Assembly: GCF_001886695.1 (NCBI RefSeq)
Contig: NZ_CP018097.1
Coordinates: 806,001 to 870,000 of the forward strand
DNA length: 64,000 nucleotides
Direction of reading: 5' to 3'
Source of the DNA: Aurantiacibacter gangjinensis
GTDB lineage: Bacteria; Pseudomonadota; Alphaproteobacteria; Sphingomonadales; Sphingomonadaceae
Notes under the pieces: generated by a model
The model's database searches: none
Seen by the model: the letters and a program-made list of their open reading frames with translations, nothing else
What the model was told of the DNA's origin: nothing
In this document: piece after piece, positions 52,411 to 61,305 of the stretch
Position numbering within the stretch: the first letter of the stretch is position 1
How the letters are laid out: every line of letters begins with the position of its first letter
Translations under genes and position numbers: made by a program

Positions 52411-52902
52411 ATGAATGACGACCCGCTGAGCCCTGTGGGCCAGCCGCGCGCTGGCGATACCGGCGCCACCCGTCCCCAAGCTGCGCGGCCCCAGGCAACC
52501 AGGCCGATCCCGATGACGGCGGACATGCCGCTGGGCAACGACCCGCTCTCCATCCGCCGCCGGATCGAGATGATGGAAAAGGTGTTGGAGCGCAGCTTTG
52601 TGATCCCCGGTATCAACCGCCCGGTGGGGCTGGACGGCATTATCGGACTTGTTCCGGTAGTGGGCGATGTCATCTCCATGGCCATGGGCGCCTATATCGT
52701 GTGGGAAGCGCGCAATCTGGGGCTCCCCAAATGGAAGCTGCTGCGCATGGCGGGCAATGTCGCTTTCGACAGCGCGGTGGGTGCGGTGCCCGTCGCCGGC
52801 GACCTGTTCGACTTCATGTTCCGCTCCAACACGCGCAATCTGCGGATTATCAAGAAGCATCTCGACAAACATCACCCGGCCGACCGGATCATCGAGCAGT
52901 AG
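52411..52902 (+). CDS. DUF4112 membrane protein
   Basis: 163 residues. Pro/Ala-rich N-terminus (about 1-45), then PVGLDGIIGLVPVVGDVISM and GNVAFDSAVGAVPVAGDLFD, the two DUF4112 hairpin-like hydrophobic segments with VP-VxGD repeats, and a basic tail NTRNLRIIKKHLDKHHPADR. Function unknown. Strong GGGAGG ribosome binding site. Confidence 0.82.
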   Translation: MNDDPLSPVGQPRAGDTGATRPQAARPQATRPIPMTADMPLGNDPLSIRRRIEMMEKVLERSFVIPGINRPVGLDGIIGLVPVVGDVISMAMGAYIVWEARNLGLPKWKLLRMAGNVAFDSAVGAVPVAGDLFDFMFRSNTRNLRIIKKHLDKHHPADRIIEQ

Positions 52903-52937
52903 TTTTCTTTACCGCGCGCTTGCCCTAGGCACCGCCC

Positions 52938-53729
52938 ATGGCGAGCGACGTTACCTATTCCTCCTATCTCGATCTCGAACGCATCCTCTCGGCGCAGCAT
53001 CCGGCGTCGCAGGCGCATGACGAATTCCTATTCATCATCGTCCACCAGGCGAGCGAATTGTGGCTGAAACTGTGCCTGCACGAGCTGGAGGCCGCGCGCG
53101 AACTGGTGATTGCGGATAATCTCGGCCCGGCCTTCAAAATGCTGAGCCGCGTGGCGCAGGCCCAGCGTCAGCTGATTTCCAGCTGGGATGTGCTAGCCAC
53201 CATGACGCCGCACGAATACTCGCTCATCCGCCCGCATCTGGGCGGCTCCAGCGGGTTCCAGTCGGCGCAATACCGGCTGATGGAGTTTATCCTCGGCGGC
53301 CGAAATCCGGATATGGTGACCATGCATGAGGCAACGCCGGAGGTCGCTGCAAAGCTGAAGGCCGAGCTCGACCGGCCCAGCCTTTATGGAGAGACCCTGC
53401 GCCTGCTTCGTCGCCGCGGTTTCGACATTCCCGTCAAACTCGTCGAAAGCGAATTGCGCGCGCCGCACGAGCCGATCGACGCTGTGACTGCGGCTTGGAC
53501 GCAGGTTTACCGTGATCCCGCCACGCATTGGGATTTGTACGAACTGGCCGAGAAGCTGGTGGACCTGGAATACCATTTCCAGCGCTGGCGCTTCGGCCAT
53601 CTCAAGACTGTGGAGAGGATCATCGGCTTCAAGAAAGGCACGGGCGGCACGGCGGGCGTGCCCTATCTGGAAAGCGTGCTGAAGAAGGGCTTCTTTCCCG
53701 AATTGCTCGCCGTGAGGACGGAACTTTGA
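52938..53729 (+). CDS. kynA: Tryptophan 2,3-dioxygenase
   Basis: 263-residue haem dioxygenase opening the indole ring of Trp. DEFLFIIVHQASELWLKLCL, LISSWDVLATMTPHEYSLIR, RPHLGGSSGFQSAQYRLMEF and the haem-side VEDITFQ-equivalent EYHFQRWRFGHLKTVERIIG are all conserved. Forms an operon with kynU, whose TTG start overlaps its stop. Confidence 0.95.
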   Translation: MASDVTYSSYLDLERILSAQHPASQAHDEFLFIIVHQASELWLKLCLHELEAARELVIADNLGPAFKMLSRVAQAQRQLISSWDVLATMTPHEYSLIRPHLGGSSGFQSAQYRLMEFILGGRNPDMVTMHEATPEVAAKLKAELDRPSLYGETLRLLRRRGFDIPVKLVESELRAPHEPIDAVTAAWTQVYRDPATHWDLYELAEKLVDLEYHFQRWRFGHLKTVERIIGFKKGTGGTAGVPYLESVLKKGFFPELLAVRTEL

Positions 53730-54967
53730 CCGATTTGCGTAAGGAAGCCGCCCGCCTCGATGCCTCCGACACGCTGCGCGAGTGCCGCGCGCTGTTCGAG
53801 ATTGCCGATGACGTCGCCTATTTCGACGGCAATTCTCTGGGCGCTTTGCCCAAGGCCGCGCCCGCCCGCATTGCCGAAGTCGTGCAGAGCGAATGGGGTC
53901 AGCGCCTGATTTCCAGCTGGAACGATGCCGATGGCGAGGGTGCCGGCTGGATCGACCTGCCCCAGCGCATCGGCGCGAAGATCGCTCCGCTTATCGGCGC
54001 GCGACGCGGCGAAGTCATCGTAGCCGACAGCGTCTCGATCAACCTGTTCAAGCTGATCTCGGCGGCGCTGGCGATGCGTCCCGGCCGCAAGGTCGTGCTG
54101 TCCGAACCCGGCAATTTCCCGACCGATCTCTACATGGTCGAGGGGCTGGAAATGCAAGACCTCGCCGAGCGATGTCTGGCAGAGCGCGCCGACATCGAAG
54201 CGGCGCTGGACGACAATGTCGCGCTGCTGATGCTGACCCATGTCCATTACAAGACAGGCGAAATGTTCGACATGGCGCGCCTGACGAAGGCCGCGCATGA
54301 CGCGGGCGCGCTGGTGCTGTGGGACTTGTCGCACAGCGTGGGCGCCGTGCCGGTAGATCTGAACGCGGTGGGCGCGGATTTTGCGGTCGGTTGCGGCTAT
54401 AAATATCTCAATGGCGGCCCCGGCGCGCCTGCCTTTGCCTTCGTCGCTGAGCGGCACCAACAAGCATTGAAACAGCCATTGAGCGGCTGGATGGGCCACG
54501 CACGCCCCTTCGATTTCACCGACGATTACGAACCGGCTCCGGGTATCGACCGCCTGCTATGCGGTACCCCGCAAATCCTCTCCATGAGCGCGCTGGAAGT
54601 TGGCGTGGACCTTATGGCGGGCATCGGGGTGGATGCGCTGGTTGCGAAAAGCCGTGCGCTGTCCGAATTCACGCGCGAAGCAATGGCGCAGGTGGTGCCG
54701 GAACTCGAATGCGTCTCACCCGCCGATCCCGAAACGCGCGGCAGCCAGCTGTCATGGCGTCACGCGGATGCCTACGCGCTGTGCCAAGCGCTGATTGCCC
54801 GCAGGATCATCGGCGATTTCCGCGCGCCGGACGTTCTGCGCATGGGCTTTGCGCCCGCCTATGTCCGCTACGTCGATTGCGCGCGGCTGGTGACCGAATT
54901 GCGCGATATCTTGGACAGCGGGGAATGGCGGAAGGTTGAGTATGCGCAGCGTGGGGCGGTGACTTGA
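53726..54967 (+). CDS. kynU: Kynureninase
   Basis: 413-residue PLP enzyme splitting kynurenine to anthranilate and Ala. FDGNSLGALPKAAPARIAEV, SVSINLFKLISAALAMRPGR, LMLTHVHYKTGEMFDMARL, and the PLP Lys in FAVGCGYKYLNGGPGAPAFA. The TTG at 53726 overlaps the kynA TGA (TTGA); a longer frame runs within kynA and is rejected. Kynurenine formamidase is not adjacent. A palindromic repeat follows 28 bases after the stop. Confidence 0.94.
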   Translation: MTDLRKEAARLDASDTLRECRALFEIADDVAYFDGNSLGALPKAAPARIAEVVQSEWGQRLISSWNDADGEGAGWIDLPQRIGAKIAPLIGARRGEVIVADSVSINLFKLISAALAMRPGRKVVLSEPGNFPTDLYMVEGLEMQDLAERCLAERADIEAALDDNVALLMLTHVHYKTGEMFDMARLTKAAHDAGALVLWDLSHSVGAVPVDLNAVGADFAVGCGYKYLNGGPGAPAFAFVAERHQQALKQPLSGWMGHARPFDFTDDYEPAPGIDRLLCGTPQILSMSALEVGVDLMAGIGVDALVAKSRALSEFTREAMAQVVPELECVSPADPETRGSQLSWRHADAYALCQALIARRIIGDFRAPDVLRMGFAPAYVRYVDCARLVTELRDILDSGEWRKVEYAQRGAVT

Positions 54968-54994
54968 ACAGGGTGGCGCCAGAGAAATCCTCAT

Positions 54995-55079
54995 CGTCAC
55001 CCCGGACTTGATCCAAGGTCCAGCTTACTTCCATGTCCGGTGACAAAAAGCGGGATCCCGGATCAAGTCCGGGATGACG
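54995..55079. repeat. Palindromic intergenic repeat, 20-bp arms
   Basis: The left arm at 54995-55014 and right arm at 55060-55079 are inverted copies with one mismatch, each containing CCGGACTTGATCC or its complement. It lies between the convergent kynU and HNH genes and could form a strong bidirectional hairpin. Its pattern resembles the 'GGATCAAGTCCGGGATGAC' repeats known in many alphaproteobacteria. Confidence 0.7.
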
Positions 55080-55168
55080 TTTGAGTAAGGCCATTCCTAA
55101 CTCGAAGAACGGTCTGCTGCATACATCAGAGGGTCGGCTTAATGCCGCTTCGGCGCTCCAACTCGCGC

Positions 55169-55777
55169 CTACGCCTCCAGCTCGATGTCCCAATAGAGCC
55201 AGTCCCGCCATGTCTCGTGCAGGAAATTTGGCGGGAAACGCTTACCATGCTGCTGCAACTGCCAGCTGGTCGGTCGGATCGGCTTCATGCTCAGCGCCAT
55301 ATGGGCCTGCTGCGGTGTGCGCCCACCCTTCTTCATGTTGCATGGCGCGCAAGCGGTAGCGATATTTTCCCACGTCGTTTTCCCGCCGAGGCGGCGTGGA
55401 ATGACATGGTCGTAGGTCAGGTCTTTCTGGCTGCCGCAATACTGGCAGGAAAAGCGATCGCGCAGGAACAGGTTGAAGCGGGTGAAGGCGGGAAATTCGC
55501 TCGGCTTTACATATTGCCGCAGCGCGATGACACTCGGCACCTTCATGTCCAGCGTTTGCGAATGAACGGCGCGGTCGTAGCTCGCCACGATATCGACGCG
55601 CTCGAGGAACACCGCCTTGATCGCTGTCTGCCACGGCCACAGGCTGAGCGGGTAATAGGACAGCGGCGTGTAATCGGCATTGAGCACCAGCGCCGGGCAG
55701 CTTTCGAGATTGCGTTCGGGATCATCCGCGGAAGAGCGGAAATTGGCGGCCCGTTCGAGCAGTTCGGCTTTGAACAC
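55169..55777 (-). CDS. HNH endonuclease family protein
   Basis: 202 residues. Conserved N-terminal SYYPLSLWPWQTAIKAVFLE with AFTRFNLFLRDRFSCQYCGS and the HNH core TYDHVIPRRLGGKTTWENIA ending CAPCNMKKGGRTPQ; zinc Cys pairs CQYCG and CAPCN. These single-copy alphaproteobacterial HNH proteins are of unknown role, probably DNA processing. The GTG at 55777 is preferred because GGAG precedes it; a longer frame to 55909 overlaps gluQRS. Confidence 0.85.
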   Translation of the reverse strand: MFKAELLERAANFRSSADDPERNLESCPALVLNADYTPLSYYPLSLWPWQTAIKAVFLERVDIVASYDRAVHSQTLDMKVPSVIALRQYVKPSEFPAFTRFNLFLRDRFSCQYCGSQKDLTYDHVIPRRLGGKTTWENIATACAPCNMKKGGRTPQQAHMALSMKPIRPTSWQLQQHGKRFPPNFLHETWRDWLYWDIELEA

Positions 55778-55883
55778 AGCTGCGTTCTCCGTTGCTTGAC
55801 CTGACCCTGCATTTGCATCCGAAAACGTCAACCCTGTTACAGACAGGCTTTCCACAGGCTTTTCCACGTCAGCGGGCTGTGCA

Positions 55884-56756
55884 ATGGCGGCGAACAGGAT
55901 GATCGTCACCCGCTTCGCCCCCAGCCCGAATGGCCCGCTGCATCTCGGCCATGCCTATTCGGCAGTAAAGGCGCATGATCTGGCGCGCGCGGCGGGCGGC
56001 CGCTTCCTGCTGCGTATCGAGGATATCGACGGGGCGCGGTCCCGGGCCGAACTGGCAGACGAATTCCGCCGCGATCTCGAATGGCTTGGCCTGGAATGGG
56101 AAGAGGTGCCCGCGCAATCCACCCGGCTGGACAGCTACGAAGCCGCCGCGCGCGATCTGATGGCGCGCGGGCTGCTCTATCGCTGCACCTGCACCCGCGC
56201 CGAGATCGAGGCGCTGGAGCCGACGATCGGCCCCGAAGGCTTGATCTATCCCGGCACATGCAAGGGCAAGGCGTTCGACCCGTCACGCCCTTCCGCGCTG
56301 CGATTAAACATAGAGGCGGCGCTCGCAGAGACTGGGCCGCTGGAATGGGAAGATGAGCGTGCCGGGGTCGTTACCGCAGACCCGCGCCAGTTCGGCGACG
56401 TAGTCCTCGTGCGCAAGGATGCACCTGCCAGCTATCACCTTGCCGCGACGCTGGACGACGCAGCCGATGGCGTGACGCTGGTAACGCGCGGCGCGGACCT
56501 CGTATTCGCCAGCCACATCCATCGACTGCTGCAGGCGCTGCTGGGCTTGCCCGTGCCGCGCTGGCACCATCATGCCCTGCTGGTGGAAGCGGATGGCCGG
56601 AAGCTGGCCAAGAGCCGTCGTTCCGGAGAGCGCGGCTACGGCCTTGCCGAGATGCGCGAAGCGGGCGAAGATGGGCGGATCGTGGCGGAGAAACTGCGCC
56701 TAGACCAAATACCGCATGGCATTTCCCTCTCCCGATACCCACCTGACGGCACATGA
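55884..56756 (+). CDS. gluQ: Glutamyl-Q tRNA(Asp) synthetase
   Basis: 290 residues, a truncated GluRS that glutamylates the queuosine of tRNA(Asp). Class I motifs: FAPSPNGPLHLGHAYSAVKA (HIGH as HLGH) and DGRKLAKSRRSGE (KMSKS as KLAKS). It lacks the anticodon domain of GluRS. CTCTRAEIE provides Cys residues at the zinc site. Overlaps the next gene by four bases. Confidence 0.92.
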   Translation: MAANRMIVTRFAPSPNGPLHLGHAYSAVKAHDLARAAGGRFLLRIEDIDGARSRAELADEFRRDLEWLGLEWEEVPAQSTRLDSYEAAARDLMARGLLYRCTCTRAEIEALEPTIGPEGLIYPGTCKGKAFDPSRPSALRLNIEAALAETGPLEWEDERAGVVTADPRQFGDVVLVRKDAPASYHLAATLDDAADGVTLVTRGADLVFASHIHRLLQALLGLPVPRWHHHALLVEADGRKLAKSRRSGERGYGLAEMREAGEDGRIVAEKLRLDQIPHGISLSRYPPDGT

Positions 56757-56980
56757 ACACATTTCTCGTCATCCTCATCATCCTCCTCGCCATCATGGTG
56801 GTCGCCTCGCTCGTGCGCGGCATCATTGCTTTCCTGCAGACGACCAAGGTCGATCTGGAGACGGGCGGCGAGAATTCCAAAGTGCTGATGGAGCGGCAGA
56901 ACAAGGCGATGTTCAACCGCATCAAGTATCAGGCGCTGGCGATCGTCGCCGTGGCAGTGCTGATGATGATCAATAATTGA
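56753..56980 (+). CDS. Twin-helix (HIG1-type) membrane protein
   Basis: 75 residues. Helix 1 FLVILIILLAIMVVASLVRG (about 4-23) and helix 2 ALAIVAVAVLMMI (about 60-73) around a short loop with RQNKAMFNRIKYQ. HIG1/twin-TM proteins associate with respiratory complexes in mitochondria and alphaproteobacteria. Starts in the ATGA overlap with gluQRS. Confidence 0.8.
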   Translation: MNTFLVILIILLAIMVVASLVRGIIAFLQTTKVDLETGGENSKVLMERQNKAMFNRIKYQALAIVAVAVLMMINN

Positions 56981-56992
56981 CCTTTGGTTTGC

Positions 56993-57069
56993 GCTCCCAC
57001 ATCCGTGGGAGCGTCCTCGCTAGACGCGCAGCAGAGCTGCGCCCGCTGCGGGCGGCCGTTCGGCCTTGC
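56993..57069 (+). repeat. CATCCG-loop hairpin repeat, copy B
   Basis: GCTCCCA-CATCCG-TGGGAGC at 56993-57012, then the 57-base body with GTCCTCGCTAGACGCGCAGC, ending at about 57069. The body matches copy A (34720-34776, minus strand) except for one inserted base, while the 7-bp stem is fully different. The loop is the same in all three copies. Another possible function is a terminator for the twin-helix gene, but it has no T-run. Confidence 0.75.
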
Positions 57070-57116
57070 GGTCACTTTCGTGACCGAACCATTCCAAGCC
57101 GCTACCGGAGGGCGCT

Positions 57117-57698
57117 TTGGTCAAGCTCAACAAGATTTACACCCGCACCGGAGACGACGGCACAACTGGCCTTGTCGACGGTTCGCGTCTGCCGAAACAT
57201 GCGGGCCGGATGCAGGCCGTGGGCGATGTCGATGAGGCAAATGCCGCGCTGGGATTTTGCGCCGTGGTCGCGGAAGGCGAATTACGCGACGATCTCATCC
57301 GCCTGCAAAACGACATGTTCGACCTTGGCGCAGATCTCGCAACGCCGCTCGGCGAGGTAGGCGGCAAGGATTTCGAGCCATCCGAAATGGTGCTGCGGAT
57401 CGTGCCCGCCCAGGCCGAATGGGTGGAGACGCGCATCGATGCGTTGAACGAGGCGCTCGAGCCGCTCACCAGCTTCATCCTGCCCGGCGGCAGCGAGCTC
57501 GCCGCGCGCCTGCACCACGCGCGGACCGTGGCCCGCCGCGCCGAACGCAGCATGACGGCGCTTGCCGATGAAGACGACGTCAATCCCGCAGCCCTCGCCT
57601 TCATCAACCGCCTGTCGGACTATTTGTTTACCGCTGCGCGCATCGCTAATGGCAATGGGCAGGATGACGTGCTCTGGACGCCGGGTGCCAACCGCTAA
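57117..57698 (+). CDS. Cob(I)alamin adenosyltransferase, PduO type
   Basis: 193 residues. KIYTRTGDDGTTGLVDGSRL (ATP loop), GDVDEANAALGFCAVV and TVARRAERSMTAL with the catalytic Arg pattern are characteristic. Makes adenosylcobalamin from cob(I)alamin. Start uses TTG at 57117 (no better ATG; the first residue after it is V). The function implies B12 import or synthesis elsewhere. Confidence 0.92.
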   Translation: MVKLNKIYTRTGDDGTTGLVDGSRLPKHAGRMQAVGDVDEANAALGFCAVVAEGELRDDLIRLQNDMFDLGADLATPLGEVGGKDFEPSEMVLRIVPAQAEWVETRIDALNEALEPLTSFILPGGSELAARLHHARTVARRAERSMTALADEDDVNPAALAFINRLSDYLFTAARIANGNGQDDVLWTPGANR

Positions 57699-57751
57699 TT
57701 CGTGGAACCTGTCTCCCTCGCGGCCCGTTGACGGGGCAAAGGAGATATATC

Positions 57752-58123
57752 GTGACAGACAAGCGGACAGATAGGCCGGAAAGCCAGGAACAGCGTCAGG
57801 CGAAACTCGCGCCCGAAACGCATAATGACGAGCAGGACGATCACCGCATGCAGGCGCAGGAAGTGTCCGAGCAGGCACAGGCGCTGACGGAAGAAACCGG
57901 CAGCCCGACCGAGAGTGCGAAGAGCGACAACAAGTCCGGCCTGATGAACGATTCGACGCAGGATACGGTCGATCACATGCGCGACATGGAAAGCTCGGGC
58001 CGCATCGACATGGGCGCCTATGAAGGCGAACCCAATCACGACGATAACGAAGATAAATACGGCAAGGCTAACAAGGTCGACCCCGAACTGACATCGGACG
58101 GTGCGGACGTTCCGGGCGAGTAA
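57752..58123 (+). CDS. Hydrophilic protein of unknown function
   Basis: 123 residues, very rich in Asp, Glu, Gln, Asn and Lys and probably disordered (RPESQEQRQAKLAPETHNDE, NDSTQDTVDHMRDM). The GTG at 57752 is preceded by AAAGGAGA. No domain; such stress-type small proteins are common. Stops one base before the convergent DUF202 gene. Confidence 0.65.
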   Translation: MTDKRTDRPESQEQRQAKLAPETHNDEQDDHRMQAQEVSEQAQALTEETGSPTESAKSDNKSGLMNDSTQDTVDHMRDMESSGRIDMGAYEGEPNHDDNEDKYGKANKVDPELTSDGADVPGE

Positions 58124-58534
58124 TCAGCCCGTCAGGTCGCCGTCATTCAGAACCCACAGGGCTATGATCAAAAGCACGGCGCCTGCCGAAATCGCATAGG
58201 CGATGAATTTGAGGTTCGGGAGCTTTGGCGAGTCTACCGCGTGTGAAGACAATCGTTCGAACGCGCGGCAGGCTCGCTTTTCTGCGCCGATGGCGAAGAC
58301 GACGGCGAGGCTGATGAACATCGTGGCGATCGCCTTTGCCAGCCACGGCGGATCGAATTCTCCGAAGAGCGCGCGAAAACCTATACCGATGGCAATGGCG
58401 GCGAAAGCGGTGCGCATCCAGCCCGCAAAGGTGCGCTCGAGGGCCATGATGGTGCGGTCCTCGGCCCAATCAGTGCGATTCTCCGCCCATTTGGTGCTTT
58501 TGTCGTCACCCTCATCGATGTTGTGATCGGCCAT
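58124..58534 (-). CDS. DUF202 membrane protein
   Basis: 136 residues, YidH/DUF202 family: TIMALERTFAGWMRTAFAAI, IATMFISLAVVFAIGAEK and FIAYAISAGAVLLIIALWVL give three helices. Function unknown. N-terminus hydrophilic. Lies between mutS and the hydrophilic gene. Confidence 0.85.
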   Translation of the reverse strand: MADHNIDEGDDKSTKWAENRTDWAEDRTIMALERTFAGWMRTAFAAIAIGIGFRALFGEFDPPWLAKAIATMFISLAVVFAIGAEKRACRAFERLSSHAVDSPKLPNLKFIAYAISAGAVLLIIALWVLNDGDLTG

Positions 58535-58572
58535 AGCGCAACGCTAAAGCGCATTGGCGGAAAAGCAACGGC

Positions 58573-61191
58573 CTAGCTTTCGCCCGCCTCGCGCTTCAGC
58601 TCGTAAAGCAAGTCCAGCGCCTCGCGCGGCGACAGGGCATCGACGTCGGTTTCGTTGAGGCGGTCGCGCAGCGTGTCGCACTGTTCTTCCTCGGCCTCGA
58701 TAGCGGCGGCAAAGAGCGGCAATTCACCGAGCCCGGCAGCCAGGCCGCCTGTTTCCGCGCGGCCTTTCTCCAGTTTGTTCAGCACCGAACGCGCGCGTTT
58801 TAAGACCGGCGCAGGCACGCCGGCCAGCTTCGCCACGGCGAGGCCGTAGGACCGATCGGCTGCGCCCTCGGCGAGTTCGTGCAGCAGCACCAGATCGCCT
58901 TTATATTCCTTGGCGCGCACGTGATGTAGGCTCAGCGCGTCGCAGCTATCGGCCAATCGGGCCATCTCGTGATAATGCGTTGCGAAAAGGCAGCGTGCGC
59001 GGTTTGTCTCGTGAATGGCTTCGGCCACCGCCCATGCGAGCGCCAGCCCGTCATAGGTGCTGGTGCCGCGCCCCACTTCGTCGAGGATCACGAAGCTGCG
59101 TTCTCCGGCCTGGCTGAGGATGGCGGCGGTTTCTACCATCTCGACCATGAAGGTGGAGCGCCCGCGCGCCAGATTGTCCGATGCGCCCACGCGGCTGAAA
59201 AGCTGGTCGACCAGCCCGACGGTGGCAGACCGCGCAGGCACGTAGCCGCCGGCCTGCGCCATCAGCACGATCAGAGCGTTCTGTCGCAGGAAGGTCGACT
59301 TGCCGCCCATGTTCGGTCCGCCGACGAGCCACAGCCGGTCGTCGGGGGAAAGCGAGCAATCATTGGCAACGAACCGCTCCTTGCCCGCCGCCAGTGCCGC
59401 CTCCACCACGGGATGTCGCCCTGCGTGGATGTCAAGCACCGGCTCGGCGACGATGGTAGGCCGACACCATTCCCCGTCGGAAGCGCGCTCCGCCTGTCCT
59501 GCGGCAACATCCAGTCGCGCCAAAGCGGCGGCGGTGGCGGCGATGGCTTCACGCCGCGCGCCGATCCGTTCGCACATGTCCTCGAAATGCGCATCTTCCG
59601 CGGCTAGCGCGTGTCCGCCAGCCTCGGCGATGCGGCTCGCTTCTTCGTGCAGGCTGACCGAGTTGAAGCGCACCGCATTGGCCATGGTCTGCCGGTGGGT
59701 GAAGCCGCTATTGGCCGCCATCAGCTTGTCGGCATGCTTGCTGGGCACCTCGATGAAATAGCCGAGCACGCCGTTATGCCTGATCTTCAGCGAGGGCGTA
59801 TCGGTCTGCTCGCGGTAGCGCGCTTCCATCGCGGCGATGGCGCGGCGGGCATTGCCGGAAACCTCGCGCAATTCATCCAGCGCCGCATCGTAGCCATTGG
59901 CGATATAGCCGCCATTCTGCCGTTCCGTCGGCGGGGAAGGTACAAGCGCGCGAGAGAGCAGGTCGGTCAATTCGCCGTGTCCGCGCAAGACGGGCAGCAG
60001 GTCGTCGAGCAGGGCAGGGCGATCCGGCTGGCTCGCCAGCGCCTCATGCAGGCGGCGCGCTTCGGTCAGGCCGTCGCGGATTTGCCCAAGATCGCGCGGG
60101 CTGCCGCGCCCCGCTACCAGTCGCCCGAGCGCCCGCCCAATGTCGGGGAGGCTGCGGAGCAGCGCCCGTATGTCGGCGCGCATCAACGGGTCTGCGAGCA
60201 GAAAACCGACGAGCGCCAGGCGGGCATCAATAGCCGCTTCGTCCGCCAGGGGCGCCGCGAGGTCGTCGGCCAATTGCCGCGCGCCACCGCCGGTCACGCA
60301 GCGATCAATGGCGGCGATCAGGCTGCCCTGCCGCCCGCCCTGTTGCGACACCAGGATTTCCAGGCTTGCGCGCGTTGCCTCGTCCATCGCCATATGCTCG
60401 CCGGAATTGCGCGCTGTCGGCGGCAGCAGTAGCGGCAGCGAACCGCGCCCCGCATGGTCGAGATAGCCGACAAGCCCGCCTGCCGCGGCCAGCATGGCGC
60501 GTGAGAACTGTCCGAAACCGTCGAGCGTGGCGACGCCGTGCACCGCCTTCAGTCGCGCTTCTCCGTCGTCGCTGGCGAAGTCGCCGCGCGGCCGGATGAC
60601 GGCATCGAAGGGCGCATCGTCCCATCCGTCCGGCGCGACCGTTTCGGTGGCCCCGATGCGTGCGAGGACGGCGGGCATCCGCTCAGGCGCGCATTCTTCC
60701 AGCACCATCGCGCCGGTCGAGATATCGCAGGAGGCGATCCCGCACATGCCGCGCAGTTCGCATACCGCTGCCAGCATGTTCGCGCGGCGCGGCTCCAGCA
60801 GCGCTTCCTCTGTCAGTGTGCCAGCCGTGACGAAACGCACGATGTCGCGCTTTACCAGCGCCTTCGACACGGGCCGTCCCTCGGCGCGGGCGCGCTCCTT
60901 CGCCTCCTCGGGCGTCTCCACCTGCTCGGCAATCGCCACCCGGCAGCCATGCTTGATCAGCCGCGCGAGATAGCCTTCGGCCGAATGGACCGGTACGCCG
61001 CACATCGGCACCGGCTCCCCGTCGCTTTCGCCGCGCGTCGTGAGAGCGATGTCGAGAATGCCCGCAGCCGTTTTCGCATCATGAAAAAACAGCTCGAAAA
61101 AGTCCCCCATCCGGTAGAACAGCAAGCAGTCTCCGGCCTCTTTCTTGAGGTCGAAATATTGCTTCATCATCGGGGTTTCGGAGCCGGCCAT
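58573..61191 (-). CDS. mutS: DNA mismatch repair protein
   Basis: 872 residues. N-terminal mismatch-binding domain with the Phe-Glu motif (LLFYRMGDFFELFFHDAKTA), connector, lever and clamp, then the ATPase: WLVGGPNMGGKSTFLRQNAL (Walker A), FVILDEVGRGTSTYDGLALA and LFATHYHEMARLADSCDALS. Length matches E. coli MutS plus a short tail. Divergent from maeB with a 114-base gap. Confidence 0.97.
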   Translation of the reverse strand: MAGSETPMMKQYFDLKKEAGDCLLFYRMGDFFELFFHDAKTAAGILDIALTTRGESDGEPVPMCGVPVHSAEGYLARLIKHGCRVAIAEQVETPEEAKERARAEGRPVSKALVKRDIVRFVTAGTLTEEALLEPRRANMLAAVCELRGMCGIASCDISTGAMVLEECAPERMPAVLARIGATETVAPDGWDDAPFDAVIRPRGDFASDDGEARLKAVHGVATLDGFGQFSRAMLAAAGGLVGYLDHAGRGSLPLLLPPTARNSGEHMAMDEATRASLEILVSQQGGRQGSLIAAIDRCVTGGGARQLADDLAAPLADEAAIDARLALVGFLLADPLMRADIRALLRSLPDIGRALGRLVAGRGSPRDLGQIRDGLTEARRLHEALASQPDRPALLDDLLPVLRGHGELTDLLSRALVPSPPTERQNGGYIANGYDAALDELREVSGNARRAIAAMEARYREQTDTPSLKIRHNGVLGYFIEVPSKHADKLMAANSGFTHRQTMANAVRFNSVSLHEEASRIAEAGGHALAAEDAHFEDMCERIGARREAIAATAAALARLDVAAGQAERASDGEWCRPTIVAEPVLDIHAGRHPVVEAALAAGKERFVANDCSLSPDDRLWLVGGPNMGGKSTFLRQNALIVLMAQAGGYVPARSATVGLVDQLFSRVGASDNLARGRSTFMVEMVETAAILSQAGERSFVILDEVGRGTSTYDGLALAWAVAEAIHETNRARCLFATHYHEMARLADSCDALSLHHVRAKEYKGDLVLLHELAEGAADRSYGLAVAKLAGVPAPVLKRARSVLNKLEKGRAETGGLAAGLGELPLFAAAIEAEEEQCDTLRDRLNETDVDALSPREALDLLYELKREAGES

Positions 61192-61305
61192 TGCGCTGTC
61201 CGGACTACCCAGCGCTGCACCGATTCGGGAAGGGCGGGGCGCGCTCTTTCCCCTATCGCAAGCGCCGATCGCGCTCTATGGCCACGCCAGACAAGGAGAA
61301 ACGGC

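Noticed and set aside
60538-61305. 256-codon N-terminal extension of the malic enzyme
   Set aside because: It lies over mutS on the opposite strand; malic enzymes begin near the TTG at 61306, which has its own AAGGAG.
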